Assembly: GCF_032397745.1 (NCBI RefSeq)
Contig: NZ_CP135921.1
Coordinates: 310,001-374,000, forward strand
Source of the DNA: Bradyrhizobium prioriisuperbiae
Lineage (GTDB): Bacteria; Pseudomonadota; Alphaproteobacteria; Rhizobiales; Xanthobacteraceae
DNA length: 64,000 bases
Direction of reading: 5' to 3'
Shown piece after piece: positions 1 through 8,999 of the stretch (position 1 is the stretch's first letter; the number at the start of each line of letters is the position of its first letter). The translations under genes were made by a program, and so were the position numbers. Below the pieces are notes generated by a model, which saw only the letters and a program-made list of their open reading frames with translations, was not told the origin of the DNA and made no database searches.

Positions 1-1304
1 GCAACGACTGGAGCGCGAGCCTGCCACAGACGCCGCGCGCGGTGGTGCGGCCGGTCGATGCGGCGGGGGTGTCGGAGGCCATCGCTGCCTGCCGGCGGGC
101 CCAGCTGCCGTTCGTCCCGCAAGGCGGCCTCACCGGCCTGTGCCGCGGCGCGGCGCCCGAGCCGGGCTGGGTCGCGATCTCGCTGGAACGCATGGTGGGG
201 ATCGAGGAGATCGATCCGGCCAGCGCCACCATGACGGTGAAGGCCGGAACCCCGCTGGAGGTGATTCAAAAAGCCGCCGACGACGCCGGCTTTTTCTTTC
301 CACTCGATCTGGGCTCGCGCGGCTCCTGCGCCATCGGCGGCAACCTCTCCACCAATGCCGGCGGCAATCGCGTCATTCGCTACGGCATGACGCGCGAACT
401 GGTGCTCGGCCTCGAAGTCGTTCTGCCTGATGGCACCATCATCACCAACCTCAACAAACTCCTGAAGAACAACGCCGGTTACGACCTGAAGCATCTCTTC
501 ATCGGCTCGGAGGGAACGCTGGGCATCATTACCCGCGTGGTGCTGCGGCTTTATCCCAAGCCACGCTCGACCATGGCGGCGCTGTGTGCGCTGGCAGATT
601 ATCCCGCGGTGCTGGCGCTGTTGAGCGCGGCTCGCAGCGGCCTCGGCCCCTTGCTGTCGGCGTTCGAGGTGATGTGGCCGGATTACTGGGAGGTGATCAC
701 GGCGCGCGCCGGCGTACGCACGCCGGTCGGCGCCGGTCACGGACTTTATGTGCTGGTGGAAGCACAAGGCACCGACGAGAGCATCGACGCACCACGCTTC
801 CAGGATTGGCTCGAGGACCTGATGGACCGCGGCCTGCTGGCCGACGCCGCGGTGTCGCAATCATTGGCGCAGACCCAGGCGTTCTGGACCGTGCGCGACA
901 TCTGCTCCGAGTTCGGTCAGGTGCTGGGACCGCATGTGTCCTACGACATCGGCCTTGCGGTGGCGCGGATGGATGAGTTCGTCAGGCGTTGCAAGGCCGC
1001 GCTGGCGGCGGACATTGCCGGCTGCGAGAGCGTCTATTACGGCCACATCGGCGACGGCAACCTGCATCTCGTCTCCTGGGTGAGCGGCCTGCCGGTCGAG
1101 CGGCAGCCGAAGGAGCAGATGGACGCCATCATCTATGGCCTCGTGCGTGACATGGGCGGCAGCGTCTCCGCCGAACACGGCATCGGCACCGCAAAGAAAC
1201 AATGGCTGGGATATGCGCGCAGCGAGCCGGAGATCGCGCTGATGCGCACGCTCAAGGCCGCGCTCGATCCCGACCATCTGCTCAACCCCGGAAAAGTGAT
1301 CTGA
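1..1304 (+). CDS. FAD-linked oxidase, GlcD family (2-hydroxyacid dehydrogenase type), 5' partial
   Basis: The frame is open from base 3 to the stop, so the N-terminus lies left of the window; about 433 residues are visible. Family signatures are PQGGLTGL (FAD-binding loop), GNLSTNAGGNR, SEGTLGIIT, and in the C-terminal cap YYGHIGDGNLH and EHGIGTAKK, ending LDPDHLLNPGKVI. This is the FAD_binding_4 plus FAD-oxidase_C architecture of glycolate, lactate and 2-hydroxyglutarate dehydrogenases, which oxidise a 2-hydroxy acid to the 2-oxo acid in the cytoplasm. It is followed 70 bp later by a sugar-type ABC importer on the same strand, so the substrate is probably derived from the imported compound (inference). 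The exact substrate cannot be read from sequence. Confidence 0.9.
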   Translation, partial: NDWSASLPQTPRAVVRPVDAAGVSEAIAACRRAQLPFVPQGGLTGLCRGAAPEPGWVAISLERMVGIEEIDPASATMTVKAGTPLEVIQKAADDAGFFFPLDLGSRGSCAIGGNLSTNAGGNRVIRYGMTRELVLGLEVVLPDGTIITNLNKLLKNNAGYDLKHLFIGSEGTLGIITRVVLRLYPKPRSTMAALCALADYPAVLALLSAARSGLGPLLSAFEVMWPDYWEVITARAGVRTPVGAGHGLYVLVEAQGTDESIDAPRFQDWLEDLMDRGLLADAAVSQSLAQTQAFWTVRDICSEFGQVLGPHVSYDIGLAVARMDEFVRRCKAALAADIAGCESVYYGHIGDGNLHLVSWVSGLPVERQPKEQMDAIIYGLVRDMGGSVSAEHGIGTAKKQWLGYARSEPEIALMRTLKAALDPDHLLNPGKVI

Positions 1305-1374
1305 CACCGTCGTCCGTCCGGGACGCGGCAAGACGACCCGACGCCTGAACCAACAACAACCAAGGAGGACACAC

Positions 1375-2709
1375 ATGATCGACATCACCCGCCGACGCAG
1401 CCTGCAGCTCGGCGCCGGCGCTTTGCTGGCATCGTCCGGCCTCAGCCGCGCTCGCGCAGCCATCGGGAAGACCGATGTCGCAGCCCCCAGCTTTCCGATC
1501 GAAAAGGGTGCAACACTGCGCGTGCTGCGCCCTGCCAAATTCGTGCCGGCCGACGAGACCATCTTCAACGAGAACACCAAGGCGTTCACAGCGAAAACCG
1601 GCGTACCGGTGCGCGTCGACTACCAGGCATGGGAAGACCTGCGCCCGCAGACCGCGGTGAGCGCCAACACCGGCGTCGGCCCCGATGTGGTGATCGGCTG
1701 GACCGACGATCCCCATCTCTACTCGGACAAGCTGATCGAGCTGTCCGACATCGCCGAATATCTCGGCAAGAAATATGGCGGCTGGTATCCGGTGGCCGAA
1801 CGACTGGGCAAGAAGTTCGGCACCAACAACTGGATCGGTATCCCGCTCGGCGGCACCGGCGGTCCCGCGGTGTATCGCACCTCCTGGATCAAGGAAGCCG
1901 GCTTCGACAGCTTCCCCAAGGACACCGATGGTTTCCTGAAGCTGTGCCAGGCCCTGAAGAAGATCAACCATCCCGCGGGCTTCGCGCTCGGACATGCGGT
2001 CGGCGACGCCAACTCCTTCACCCACTGGCTGCTGTGGAGCCATGGCGGATCGGTGGTCGACGAGAACGGCAAGGTCACGCTGAACTCCAAGGAAACCGTT
2101 GCCGCGCTGAAGTACGCCAAGGAGCTGTACCAAAACTTCATCCCCGGCACGCTGTCGTGGCTCGACCCCTCCAACAACAAGGCGATGCTGGCCGGCGAAA
2201 TCGGCCTCACCCAGAACGGCGTCTCGGTCTATTACGCATTCAAGAACGCGCAGGATCCGAAGATCGCAGCGCTGGCTGCCGATGTCGATCATGCGCCGAT
2301 GCCGATCGGCCCGGTCGGGCGCGGCACCGAGACGGCGCTGGTGGTCAATTCGATGATCTTCAAGCATTCGAAATATCCGAATGCCGCGAAAGCCTATCTC
2401 ACCTTCCTGATGGAAGAGGAGCAGTACGACAAGTGGCTGACCGGATCAGCCGGCTATTGGGCGCAACCGCTGCAGGGCTACGCGCAGAGCAGCGTATGGA
2501 CCAGTGACCCGAAGATCGCGGTCTACCGCGACACCATGAAGAACTCGCTGTGGTACGGTTACAAGGGCCCGATCGGTGAAGCGTCCGCCGCCGTGGTCGC
2601 CGACTATGTCACGGTGGATATGTTCTCCGAGGTCTGTTCGGGTTCCGCGACGCCGGAAGACGCCGCAGCGACCGCGGCCAGCCGCGCCCTGCGCTATTAC
2701 AAGAAATAG
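1375..2709 (+). CDS. ABC transporter substrate-binding protein, extracellular family 1 (sugar type)
   Basis: 444 residues with a twin-arginine-like leader (TRRRSLQLGAGALLASSG, cleavage probably near residue 27), so the protein is exported to the periplasm, probably folded. The mature part has the family 1 (MalE/UgpB) pattern: an early ETIFNENTKAFTAKTG segment, a central IPLGGTGGPAVYRTSW segment and a C-terminal GEASAAVVADYV region. An AAGGAGG ribosome site lies just ahead of the ATG. Two permease genes follow after a strong hairpin, so it is the receptor of an importer for a carbohydrate or polyol. The ligand is not predictable from what I see. Confidence 0.9.
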   Translation: MIDITRRRSLQLGAGALLASSGLSRARAAIGKTDVAAPSFPIEKGATLRVLRPAKFVPADETIFNENTKAFTAKTGVPVRVDYQAWEDLRPQTAVSANTGVGPDVVIGWTDDPHLYSDKLIELSDIAEYLGKKYGGWYPVAERLGKKFGTNNWIGIPLGGTGGPAVYRTSWIKEAGFDSFPKDTDGFLKLCQALKKINHPAGFALGHAVGDANSFTHWLLWSHGGSVVDENGKVTLNSKETVAALKYAKELYQNFIPGTLSWLDPSNNKAMLAGEIGLTQNGVSVYYAFKNAQDPKIAALAADVDHAPMPIGPVGRGTETALVVNSMIFKHSKYPNAAKAYLTFLMEEEQYDKWLTGSAGYWAQPLQGYAQSSVWTSDPKIAVYRDTMKNSLWYGYKGPIGEASAAVVADYVTVDMFSEVCSGSATPEDAAATAASRALRYYKK

Positions 2710-2725
2710 CTGACTCTCACGCGCC

Positions 2726-2755
2726 GGCGGGCTCGACACCCATGTCGAGCCCGCC
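2726..2755 (+). promoter_or_regulatory. Intercistronic hairpin between binding-protein and permease genes
   Basis: A perfect 13-bp inverted repeat (GGCGGGCTCGACA / TGTCGAGCCCGCC) with the 4-base loop CCCA sits 17 bp after the binding-protein stop codon and has no T tract. Such hairpins after a binding-protein gene are known to stabilise the upstream mRNA (malE-malF type). The possible upstream ATG of the permease falls inside it, which favours the later start at 2790. Confidence 0.7.
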
Positions 2756-2789
2756 TCGCCCCGTTTCATTGTCCCTTTGGGAGAGCCTG

Positions 2790-3743
2790 ATGGCAAACCT
2801 CGCGCTTGAAGGCGCCACGTGGATCCGACGCGACAACTGGCTGGTCCGGCTATTCGACTACAAGCCATTCCTGATCGTGATGTGCCTGACGCCGGCGCTT
2901 GGGCTGCTGCTGGTATTCCTGACCTATCCGCTCGGGCTTGGCCTGTGGCTCGCCTTCACCGACGCCAAGATCGGCCGGGCCGGCCAATTTGTCGGACTGG
3001 AGAACTTCATCTCGTTGTTCAAGGACAAGATCTTCTGGCTGTCGGTCTTCAACACGCTGGTCTACACCTTTGTCGCCACCATCGGGAAATTCCTGCTCGG
3101 CCTGTGGCTCGCGCTGCTGCTCAACGACAATGTCCGCTTCAAGTCGCTGATCCGCGCCATCGTGTTGATCCCCTGGATCGTGCCGACGGTGCTCTCCGCA
3201 ATGGCGTTCTGGTGGATCTACGATCCGCAGTTCTCGATCATCTCCTATACGCTCAAAGATGTGATGCATGTGCGCGACAGCAATATCGACTTTCTCGGCA
3301 CCCCCTGGGCAGCGCGGTTCTCGCTGATCGTCGCCAATATCTGGCGCGGCATTCCCTTCGTCGCCATCAGCCTGCTGGCCGGGTTGCAGACGATTTCGCC
3401 GTCGCTCTACGAGGCGGCGATGCTGGATGGCGCGACATCGTGGCAACGATTTCGCTTCATCACCGTGCCGATGCTGATGCCGGTGCTCGCGGTGGTGCTA
3501 ACGTTTTCGGTGCTGTTCACGTTCTCGGATTTCCAGTTGGTCTATGCCATCACCCGCGGCGGGCCGAGCAACGCCACCCACCTGATGGCGACGTTGGCGT
3601 TCCAGCGCGGCATTCCCGGCGGGCAACTCGGCGAAGGCGCCGCCATCGGGGTCGCCATGATCCCGTTCCTGATCGCCGCGACCATCGTGACTTATCTCGG
3701 GCTCACCCGCAGCAAATGGCAGCAAGGATCGGACAATGACTAA
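2790..3743 (+). CDS. ABC transporter permease, MalF/UgpA type
   Basis: 317 residues from the ATG at 2790, chosen because GGGAGAG precedes it; an earlier in-frame ATG at 2742 lies in a hairpin. The protein has six probable membrane segments, beginning at FLIVMCLTPALGLLLVF. The EAA loop that contacts the ATPase is visible as YEAAMLDGATSWQRFRFITVP. It forms the channel with the next gene, whose start overlaps its end by 8 bp. No ATPase gene is present in this operon as far as the window shows. Confidence 0.9.
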   Translation: MANLALEGATWIRRDNWLVRLFDYKPFLIVMCLTPALGLLLVFLTYPLGLGLWLAFTDAKIGRAGQFVGLENFISLFKDKIFWLSVFNTLVYTFVATIGKFLLGLWLALLLNDNVRFKSLIRAIVLIPWIVPTVLSAMAFWWIYDPQFSIISYTLKDVMHVRDSNIDFLGTPWAARFSLIVANIWRGIPFVAISLLAGLQTISPSLYEAAMLDGATSWQRFRFITVPMLMPVLAVVLTFSVLFTFSDFQLVYAITRGGPSNATHLMATLAFQRGIPGGQLGEGAAIGVAMIPFLIAATIVTYLGLTRSKWQQGSDND

Positions 3744-4623
3744 CAGCACAGCCGCTTCCGAGCCGGAACGCACCGGCGCCATCTCCTGGGACTCGCGCCT
3801 GCGCCGTATCATGACGCTGCATCTGCCGCTGGCGATGTTCGTGTTCGTGCTGCTGTTCCCGTTCTACTGGATGACGCTGACGACGTTCAAACCCAACGAG
3901 GAGCTTTACGACTACAAGCAATACAACCCGTTCCTGGTACATTCGCCGACGCTGCAGAACGTCAAGAAGCTGCTGTTCGACACCGACTACCCGCAGTGGC
4001 TGACCACCACCATGGGCGTCGCCTTCGCCGCCACTGCCTTGTCGCTGTTTGCCAGCGTGCTCGCCGCCTACGCGATCCAGCGACTGCGCTTCAAGGGCTC
4101 CGAATGGGTCGGGCTCGGAATCTACCTCGCGTATCTGGTGCCGCCATCGATCCTGTTCATTCCGCTGGCGGCGGTGGTGGTGCAATTCGGGCTCTACGAC
4201 TCGCCGCTTGCCTTGATCCTGACCTATCCGACCTTCCTGGTGCCGTTCTGCACCTGGCTGCTGATCGGCTACTTCAAATCGATCCCTTACGAGCTCGAGG
4301 AGTGCGCCATGATCGACGGCGCCACCCGCTTGCAGATCCTGCGCAAGGTGACATTGCCGCTGGCGGTGCCCGGGCTGATCTCCGCCGGCATCTTCGCTTT
4401 CACGCTGTCATGGAACGAGTTCATCTATGCGCTGGCCTTCATCCAGTCATCGGAGAAGAAGACGGTGCCGGTGGCCGTGCTGACGCAATTGGTGCAGGGC
4501 GACGACTACCAGTGGGGCGCGCTGATGGCCGGCGCCCTGCTCGGCTCGATCCCGGTGGCGCTGCTGTATTCCTTCTTCGTCGACTATTATGTATCGAGCC
4601 TGACCGGTGCGGTGAAGGAATAG
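3736..4623 (+). CDS. ABC transporter permease, MalG/UgpE type
   Basis: 295 residues with about six membrane segments, the first near LAMFVFVLLFPFYWMTL. The EAA loop reads EECAMIDGATRLQILRKVTLP, followed by the usual family ending SFFVDYYVSSLTGAVKE. It overlaps the preceding permease by 8 bp, which indicates translational coupling. Together with the binding protein it makes a carbohydrate importer of the CUT1 class. An ATPase must come from elsewhere, either upstream of the window or shared. Confidence 0.9.
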   Translation: MTNSTAASEPERTGAISWDSRLRRIMTLHLPLAMFVFVLLFPFYWMTLTTFKPNEELYDYKQYNPFLVHSPTLQNVKKLLFDTDYPQWLTTTMGVAFAATALSLFASVLAAYAIQRLRFKGSEWVGLGIYLAYLVPPSILFIPLAAVVVQFGLYDSPLALILTYPTFLVPFCTWLLIGYFKSIPYELEECAMIDGATRLQILRKVTLPLAVPGLISAGIFAFTLSWNEFIYALAFIQSSEKKTVPVAVLTQLVQGDDYQWGALMAGALLGSIPVALLYSFFVDYYVSSLTGAVKE

Positions 4624-4718
4624 GTTATCCCGCTGGCCAAGCCCACGTCGGCGGAAGCCGGATTCCCCTTCGTGGAAAAATGCTTTAAGACGGAGCCTGA
4701 TTCAAAAGGTTGCCGTGG

Positions 4719-5384
4719 ATGAGGTCATTCAAGCTCGATACGCCAAAATCGCTGTCGCAGAAGGTGATGCTGCGGCTGCGCGAGGCCATTATCGAAGGCG
4801 AGCTCAAGCTCGGCGCAATCATTGCCGAGGAAATGCTGGCGCAATCGTTCGGCGTCAGCCGCACGCCGATCCGCGAGGCCATGAGCCTGCTGCAATCACA
4901 AGGCCTGGTGGTGGTGCGGCCGCAGGTCGGCAGCTTCGTGTTCACGCCCAGCGCCGACGACATCGCCGAGCTCTGCGCCTTCCGGGTCATCATCGAGCCC
5001 AAGGCGGCCGAGCTTGCCTACCATCATGACCACAACGGCGCGCTCTCCGCCATGCGGCTCGCGATTGCAGCGATGGAGCAGGCGGTGACGGAAAAGGACA
5101 ACGTCGCCTATGGCCGGGCGGACACCGCGATGCACGACGCGCTGTTCGCCCATTGCGGCAACCACTATCTCATAGAGTCCTATCAGCTTGTCGCCGGGCG
5201 CGTGGCGGCGCTGCGCACCAATCTGAGCGCACCGATCGATGTGCAGACGCCGGCATCGTTCCACGAGCACGGTACACTGTTGCGGCTGTTCGAAGGTGGC
5301 GACTTTGCCGCCTTCGCAGCGCTGATGACCACCCACATCACCAACTCCGGCCGCACCTACGCGCAGGCGCTGGCGATCGCGTGA
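4719..5384 (+). CDS. GntR-family transcriptional regulator, FCD (FadR) subfamily
   Basis: 221 residues from the ATG at 4719 (AAAGGT lies 8 bases upstream; a TTG at 4710 is the alternative). The N-terminal winged helix is clear: SLSQKVMLRLREAI, then FGVSRTPIREAMSLLQSQGL and the wing RPQVGSFVF. The C-terminal FCD domain shows FRVIIEPKAAELA and a late FHEHGTLLRLFEGGD, with the Asp and His residues typical of metal and ligand binding. It lies 95 bp after the importer genes on the same strand and is probably their local repressor, responding to the imported acid or sugar (inference). Confidence 0.88.
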   Translation: MRSFKLDTPKSLSQKVMLRLREAIIEGELKLGAIIAEEMLAQSFGVSRTPIREAMSLLQSQGLVVVRPQVGSFVFTPSADDIAELCAFRVIIEPKAAELAYHHDHNGALSAMRLAIAAMEQAVTEKDNVAYGRADTAMHDALFAHCGNHYLIESYQLVAGRVAALRTNLSAPIDVQTPASFHEHGTLLRLFEGGDFAAFAALMTTHITNSGRTYAQALAIA

Positions 5385-5408
5385 CGCCTTTCGCTTTCTT
5401 GAAACGCT

Positions 5409-6098
5409 CTAATCGCGTCGCGTCACACCGTCACGGCACCCGTCCAGGAACAGCGCCACCGCGCGGGTGATGCGCTCGCGCAGCTCCTTCTCGGTGCGCG
5501 CAGTCTTGCCGCTCAGCACCACGGCGCGGTTGGGGCCGTCGACCACGGCATAGCCGAACTGCTCGGCCAGATAGGTTGCATCCCCTGAGCGGATCTGGCC
5601 GTCACGCATGGCATTGGTGAACATGCTGGCGATCATGCTGCGGGCATGAACGGCGTTCTCGAGGTAGACCCGCGCGAGCTCCGGGAATTGACGGGCTTCG
5701 GAGCCGACAAGCCGGTCGAGCGCGATCGCCGCCGGCGCGAGCGCCCGTTTTGACAGCTCAAGACCAATCTGAACCAGGATGGTCTCGATCGACTCCTCGC
5801 GATTGGATTCGCTCAGCACCGGCCTGAACAAGTCATCGGTGCCCTTGCGGATCACCGCTGCATACACCGCCTCCTTGGAGGCGAAGCGGGCATAAAATGT
5901 CTGCTTCGAAATCCGCGCCGTAGCCGCGATGTGATCGATGCTGACCGCTTCGAAGCTGGACTCCAGGAACAGCTGCATCGCCACGTCGACGATGTGTGCG
6001 GTGATCTGCTCAGCCTGCTCTTTGGTCGGCCGCCCACTGCGCACGGTTCTGTTCGGCTTCGGCTTGTTCGACTTTGTGCTCGATTTGGCGACGCTCAT
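5409..6098 (-). CDS. TetR-family transcriptional regulator
   Basis: 229 residues from the ATG at 6098, which is preceded by AGGCAGGA; the frame stays open upstream but that part is arginine-rich and unlike the family. A basic N-terminal tail precedes the helix-turn-helix, where AATARISKQTFYARFASKEA is the classic TetR recognition segment. The C-terminal ligand domain resembles the AefR-type C-terminal domain (REFPELARVY-like segment at QFPELARVYLENAVHAR). It is divergent from the DUF2147 gene, with an AT-rich 200-bp gap that probably holds both promoters. Confidence 0.88.
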   Translation of the reverse strand: MSVAKSSTKSNKPKPNRTVRSGRPTKEQAEQITAHIVDVAMQLFLESSFEAVSIDHIAATARISKQTFYARFASKEAVYAAVIRKGTDDLFRPVLSESNREESIETILVQIGLELSKRALAPAAIALDRLVGSEARQFPELARVYLENAVHARSMIASMFTNAMRDGQIRSGDATYLAEQFGYAVVDGPNRAVVLSGKTARTEKELRERITRAVALFLDGCRDGVTRRD

Positions 6099-6303
6099 TC
6101 CTGCCTGCTCTTCATCCTGCTCCCGCGCGGACCGACGGAACCGCAGACGGGTGCGACATCGATGATGCCGATTTCTCCGCATAACGACTTGCGGCGACGC
6201 ACGATAGGATATAAATAGTACGACATCGTTTGATTAAATACGAACGCGGCAAAACCGCCGCGGGCGACGGGTTTTGCTGTCTTTCATGCATCGAGGACCA
6301 GAT

Positions 6304-6888
6304 ATGAGGCACCTGACATCGGTTTCCCGAAGGGCCGCGTGCGCTGCTTTTGCCGCAGGCCTGACGATATCCACCGGACCCGGCATCGCCGCTGGAACCG
6401 CCGACCCCGGCGGCACCTGGCTGACCCAGGATGGCCGCGCCCGCATACGAGTCGAGCGCTGCGGACCAACACTCGCACAGGTCTGCGGCTATATCGTCTG
6501 GATGCGCGATCCCGCCGATGCGAAGGGGCAACCGTTCCGCGACCAGAGCAATCCGGATCAGGCCAAGCGCTCACGTCCGCTGCTCGGCCATCAACTGATC
6601 ATGGGCCTGCAGCTGAGCCCGGAGGGATACTTTCACGGCCAGATCTACGACGCGGAAGGCGGCAAGTTCTACGAGATCTCGCTGTGGCGCGAGGCCGCCG
6701 ACCACCTGAAGGTCAAGGGCTGCATGCTCTCGGTGTTCTGCGCCAGACAGACTTGGACTCAAACCGTGAATGCCCTGCCCGGGCAGTTGGTCGGTATGAC
6801 CGGAGATCCGGACGGACCGAAAGCGGACAAGGAGTGGGCCCAAGCGAAGCCCACCGCGAAACCGTCGACCGTGGCCAGAGCCAAATAA
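6304..6888 (+). CDS. DUF2147 domain-containing exported protein
   Basis: 194 residues from the ATG at 6304 (GAGGACC just upstream). A signal peptide ends near the AGTADPGG segment at about residue 32. The domain starts with GTWLTQDGRARIRVERCG and includes the paired cysteines CGPTLAQVCG and a late KGCMLSVFCARQTWT, all typical of DUF2147 periplasmic proteins. Its molecular role is unknown; in other bacteria such proteins are small secreted or envelope proteins. It begins a same-strand run with a DUF3313 lipoprotein and a nucleotide cyclase. Confidence 0.82.
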   Translation: MRHLTSVSRRAACAAFAAGLTISTGPGIAAGTADPGGTWLTQDGRARIRVERCGPTLAQVCGYIVWMRDPADAKGQPFRDQSNPDQAKRSRPLLGHQLIMGLQLSPEGYFHGQIYDAEGGKFYEISLWREAADHLKVKGCMLSVFCARQTWTQTVNALPGQLVGMTGDPDGPKADKEWAQAKPTAKPSTVARAK

Positions 6889-6963
6889 CCACCTCGGGGC
6901 AAATAGGGGGCACATCGGATCCGGCCCCGCTGACCATCCCATCACATCCAACTGGAGTTCAAG

Positions 6964-7626
6964 ATGACTATCACCTCGCAGGCGACCCGCCTGGCGATCG
7001 CCTTGCTGTGCGCCGGTCTGACTGGATGCGCCAACGTGGCGCCGATCCCCTATTCGGAGGTTGCCTCATCCGCCCACCTCACGCCGAACACCTCGGATTC
7101 CTCGGGGCGGATGCCCTATCACTACGCCACGCAAGTGGACTGGCGCGCCTACAACAAGGTCATCATCGAGCCGGTGGTGATCTACCGGGGCGCCGATCAT
7201 CAATTCGGCGACATGCCCGACGAGGAAAGGGCCTCGCTGGCGCGCACCATGCACGCGCGATTTGCGGAGCGACTCGGCAGCCGCTTCACTGTCACCAGCC
7301 AGCGCGCGCCGAACACACTGCGGGTGCGGCTGACGCTGACCGGTGCCGCCATCACCATGCCGGTGATCGGCACCCTGTCGCGATTCGACATCGGTGGTGC
7401 CGTCTACAACGGCGTGCAGGCGGCCCGCGACGGCGAGGGATCGATGACCGGCTCGGTGAGTTATGCGGTCGAGATCTTCGACGCGACAAACGCGCGCCTG
7501 CTCGGCGCCTTCGTCAGCAAGCAGTATCCGGCGCCCTACAACATCAAGGCCACCGTCGGCCGGCTGGCCGCAGCCGAGGACGGCATCGACAAGGGCGCGG
7601 ACGCGCTGCTGGCGCAATTGCGATGA
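6964..7626 (+). CDS. DUF3313-type lipoprotein
   Basis: 220 residues with a lipoprotein signal peptide: the lipobox LTGC places the lipidated Cys near residue 22. The mature part opens with NVAPIPYSEVASSAHL and continues with a YNKVIIEPVVIY segment and RFTVTSQRAPNTLRVRLTLT, a pattern I associate with DUF3313 outer-membrane-anchored lipoproteins. The function is unknown. Its stop overlaps the ATG of the following cyclase gene (ATGA), so the two are translationally coupled, which makes a functional link plausible. Confidence 0.75.
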   Translation: MTITSQATRLAIALLCAGLTGCANVAPIPYSEVASSAHLTPNTSDSSGRMPYHYATQVDWRAYNKVIIEPVVIYRGADHQFGDMPDEERASLARTMHARFAERLGSRFTVTSQRAPNTLRVRLTLTGAAITMPVIGTLSRFDIGGAVYNGVQAARDGEGSMTGSVSYAVEIFDATNARLLGAFVSKQYPAPYNIKATVGRLAAAEDGIDKGADALLAQLR

Positions 7627-8948
7627 TGGCGCGCCGGATCGGTCTCGCCTTCCCCCCCGTCATGGCGCATCCGCGCTCCGCGGCCGCTGACACACCCGAC
7701 GGACATCGACCAGCGCGACAATTGCACGCCCGCCAGGTCATGCAGTGGATCACCGAACAGGCGACGGCGCGCGATGATGGCGTCGCGCTGCTGGACGGCT
7801 TCTGCACGGCGCTGCACGACGGAGGGCTGCCGCTCTGGCGCATGAGCGCCATGGTCTCCGCCATCGATCCCTCCGTGCGCGCGTTCTGCTTCGACTGGCA
7901 ACACGACCTCGGAGCTTCGCTGGTACCGACCGCGCACGAGGCCGGCATCGGCGGGTTCGAACGCATGCCCGTCTACGCTATGCTGGCCGAGGGGCGAACC
8001 TCCGCCCGATGGCGGCTGCGTCATGATCTCGATCCCATCGCGGCATTCCCGTCGCTCATGGCGCTGCGCGCGGAGGGCGGCACCGATTATATCCAGCATA
8101 TCGTGTGGTTCACGCCGGGCACCGCGCTGAAAGGCCTCGCAGTCTCATTTGCGACCGACACACCGTCAGGCTTCGGCGACGACGATCTCGCTGTTATCGC
8201 CGAGGTGCTACCCGCGCTGGGGCTCGCGATGTGCAAGTTCAGCCTGTCGCGGACGCTGCACGAGACACTCGCGACCTATCTCGGCGCTGGGCCGAGCGTG
8301 CGCGTGCTCGAGGGCCATATCCGCCGGGGCGACGGCGAGACGGTGGCCGCCGCAATCCTGCTGGCGGATTTCCGCGGCTTCACGGCGCTGACCGACCGTG
8401 GAGACCCCGTGAAGGTGGTCGGCTGGCTCGACGAACATTTCGACGCCATCGGCGAGCCGGTCACGCGTTGCGGCGGCGAGATCCTGAAATTCACCGGCGA
8501 CGGCTTCCTCGCCATCTTTCCGGTCGAGGATCCGGACAACCGGCCATGCGCCACCTGCGGCAGCGCGCTCGACGCCGCCGAGCAGGCGCTGGCCGCCAAC
8601 CGCGCGCTGAACGCACGGCGGCGCGCGGCGGGTTTGCCGACACTGGACGTCGACCTGGTGCTGCACTTCGGCGAGGTGATCTATGGCAATATCGGGACCA
8701 GCCGGCGGCTCGACTTCACCGTGATCGGGCGGGCGGTGAACGAAGCGAGCCGCATCGAAGCGCTCTGCGACGACACGGATCGCCCGATCCTGGTGTCCGG
8801 GCCGTTCGCCGAACGCTGCACACAGAGGCTGGAATTGGTCGGTACATTCGCTCTGCGCGGGCTTGAGCGAAAACAGCAGATCTGGGCACCGGTGCCCTCG
8901 CCGTCGGCCTCGCCAGCCAAGCCCCGCTATACATTCGGATGGTTCTGA
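7623..8948 (+). CDS. Class III adenylate/guanylate cyclase domain protein
   Basis: 441 residues from the ATG at 7623, which overlaps the preceding stop; the frame remains open much further upstream but only as a shadow of the two genes before it. The N-terminal ~230 residues are a conserved sensory-looking region without clear membrane helices. The C-terminal class III catalytic domain shows ILLADFRGFTALTDRG with the first metal-binding Asp, then GGEILKFTGDGFLAIFP with the second, and GEVIYGNIGTSRRLDFTVIG. It should make cAMP (or cGMP) in the cytoplasm. Coupling to a lipoprotein and a DUF2147 gene is unusual. Confidence 0.88.
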   Translation: MMARRIGLAFPPVMAHPRSAAADTPDGHRPARQLHARQVMQWITEQATARDDGVALLDGFCTALHDGGLPLWRMSAMVSAIDPSVRAFCFDWQHDLGASLVPTAHEAGIGGFERMPVYAMLAEGRTSARWRLRHDLDPIAAFPSLMALRAEGGTDYIQHIVWFTPGTALKGLAVSFATDTPSGFGDDDLAVIAEVLPALGLAMCKFSLSRTLHETLATYLGAGPSVRVLEGHIRRGDGETVAAAILLADFRGFTALTDRGDPVKVVGWLDEHFDAIGEPVTRCGGEILKFTGDGFLAIFPVEDPDNRPCATCGSALDAAEQALAANRALNARRRAAGLPTLDVDLVLHFGEVIYGNIGTSRRLDFTVIGRAVNEASRIEALCDDTDRPILVSGPFAERCTQRLELVGTFALRGLERKQQIWAPVPSPSASPAKPRYTFGWF

Positions 8949-8953
8949 GCCGC

Positions 8954-8984
8954 GGACAGCGCGGCGTTATCGTCCGCGCTGTCC
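8954..8984. terminator. Hairpin between convergent cyclase and FAH-family genes
   Basis: A perfect 11-bp stem (GGACAGCGCGG / CCGCGCTGTCC) with a 9-base loop lies in the 51-bp gap between two convergent genes. There is no T tract, so it may act as a weak bidirectional terminator or as an mRNA end stabiliser. Confidence 0.6.
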
Positions 8985-8999
8985 GGCGATGTGAGACCC

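Noticed and set aside
6190..6240. TetR operator ACGAT...ATCGT in the gap upstream of the TetR gene
   Set aside because: The half-sites are short and far apart (about 18 bp), so chance cannot be excluded. The gap probably holds promoters, but no site can be assigned.
6339..7622. A very long upstream extension of the cyclase reading frame
   Set aside because: It runs through the DUF2147 and DUF3313 genes in another frame, is rich in Arg and Pro as shadow frames are, and the cyclase has a natural ATG overlapping the preceding stop.
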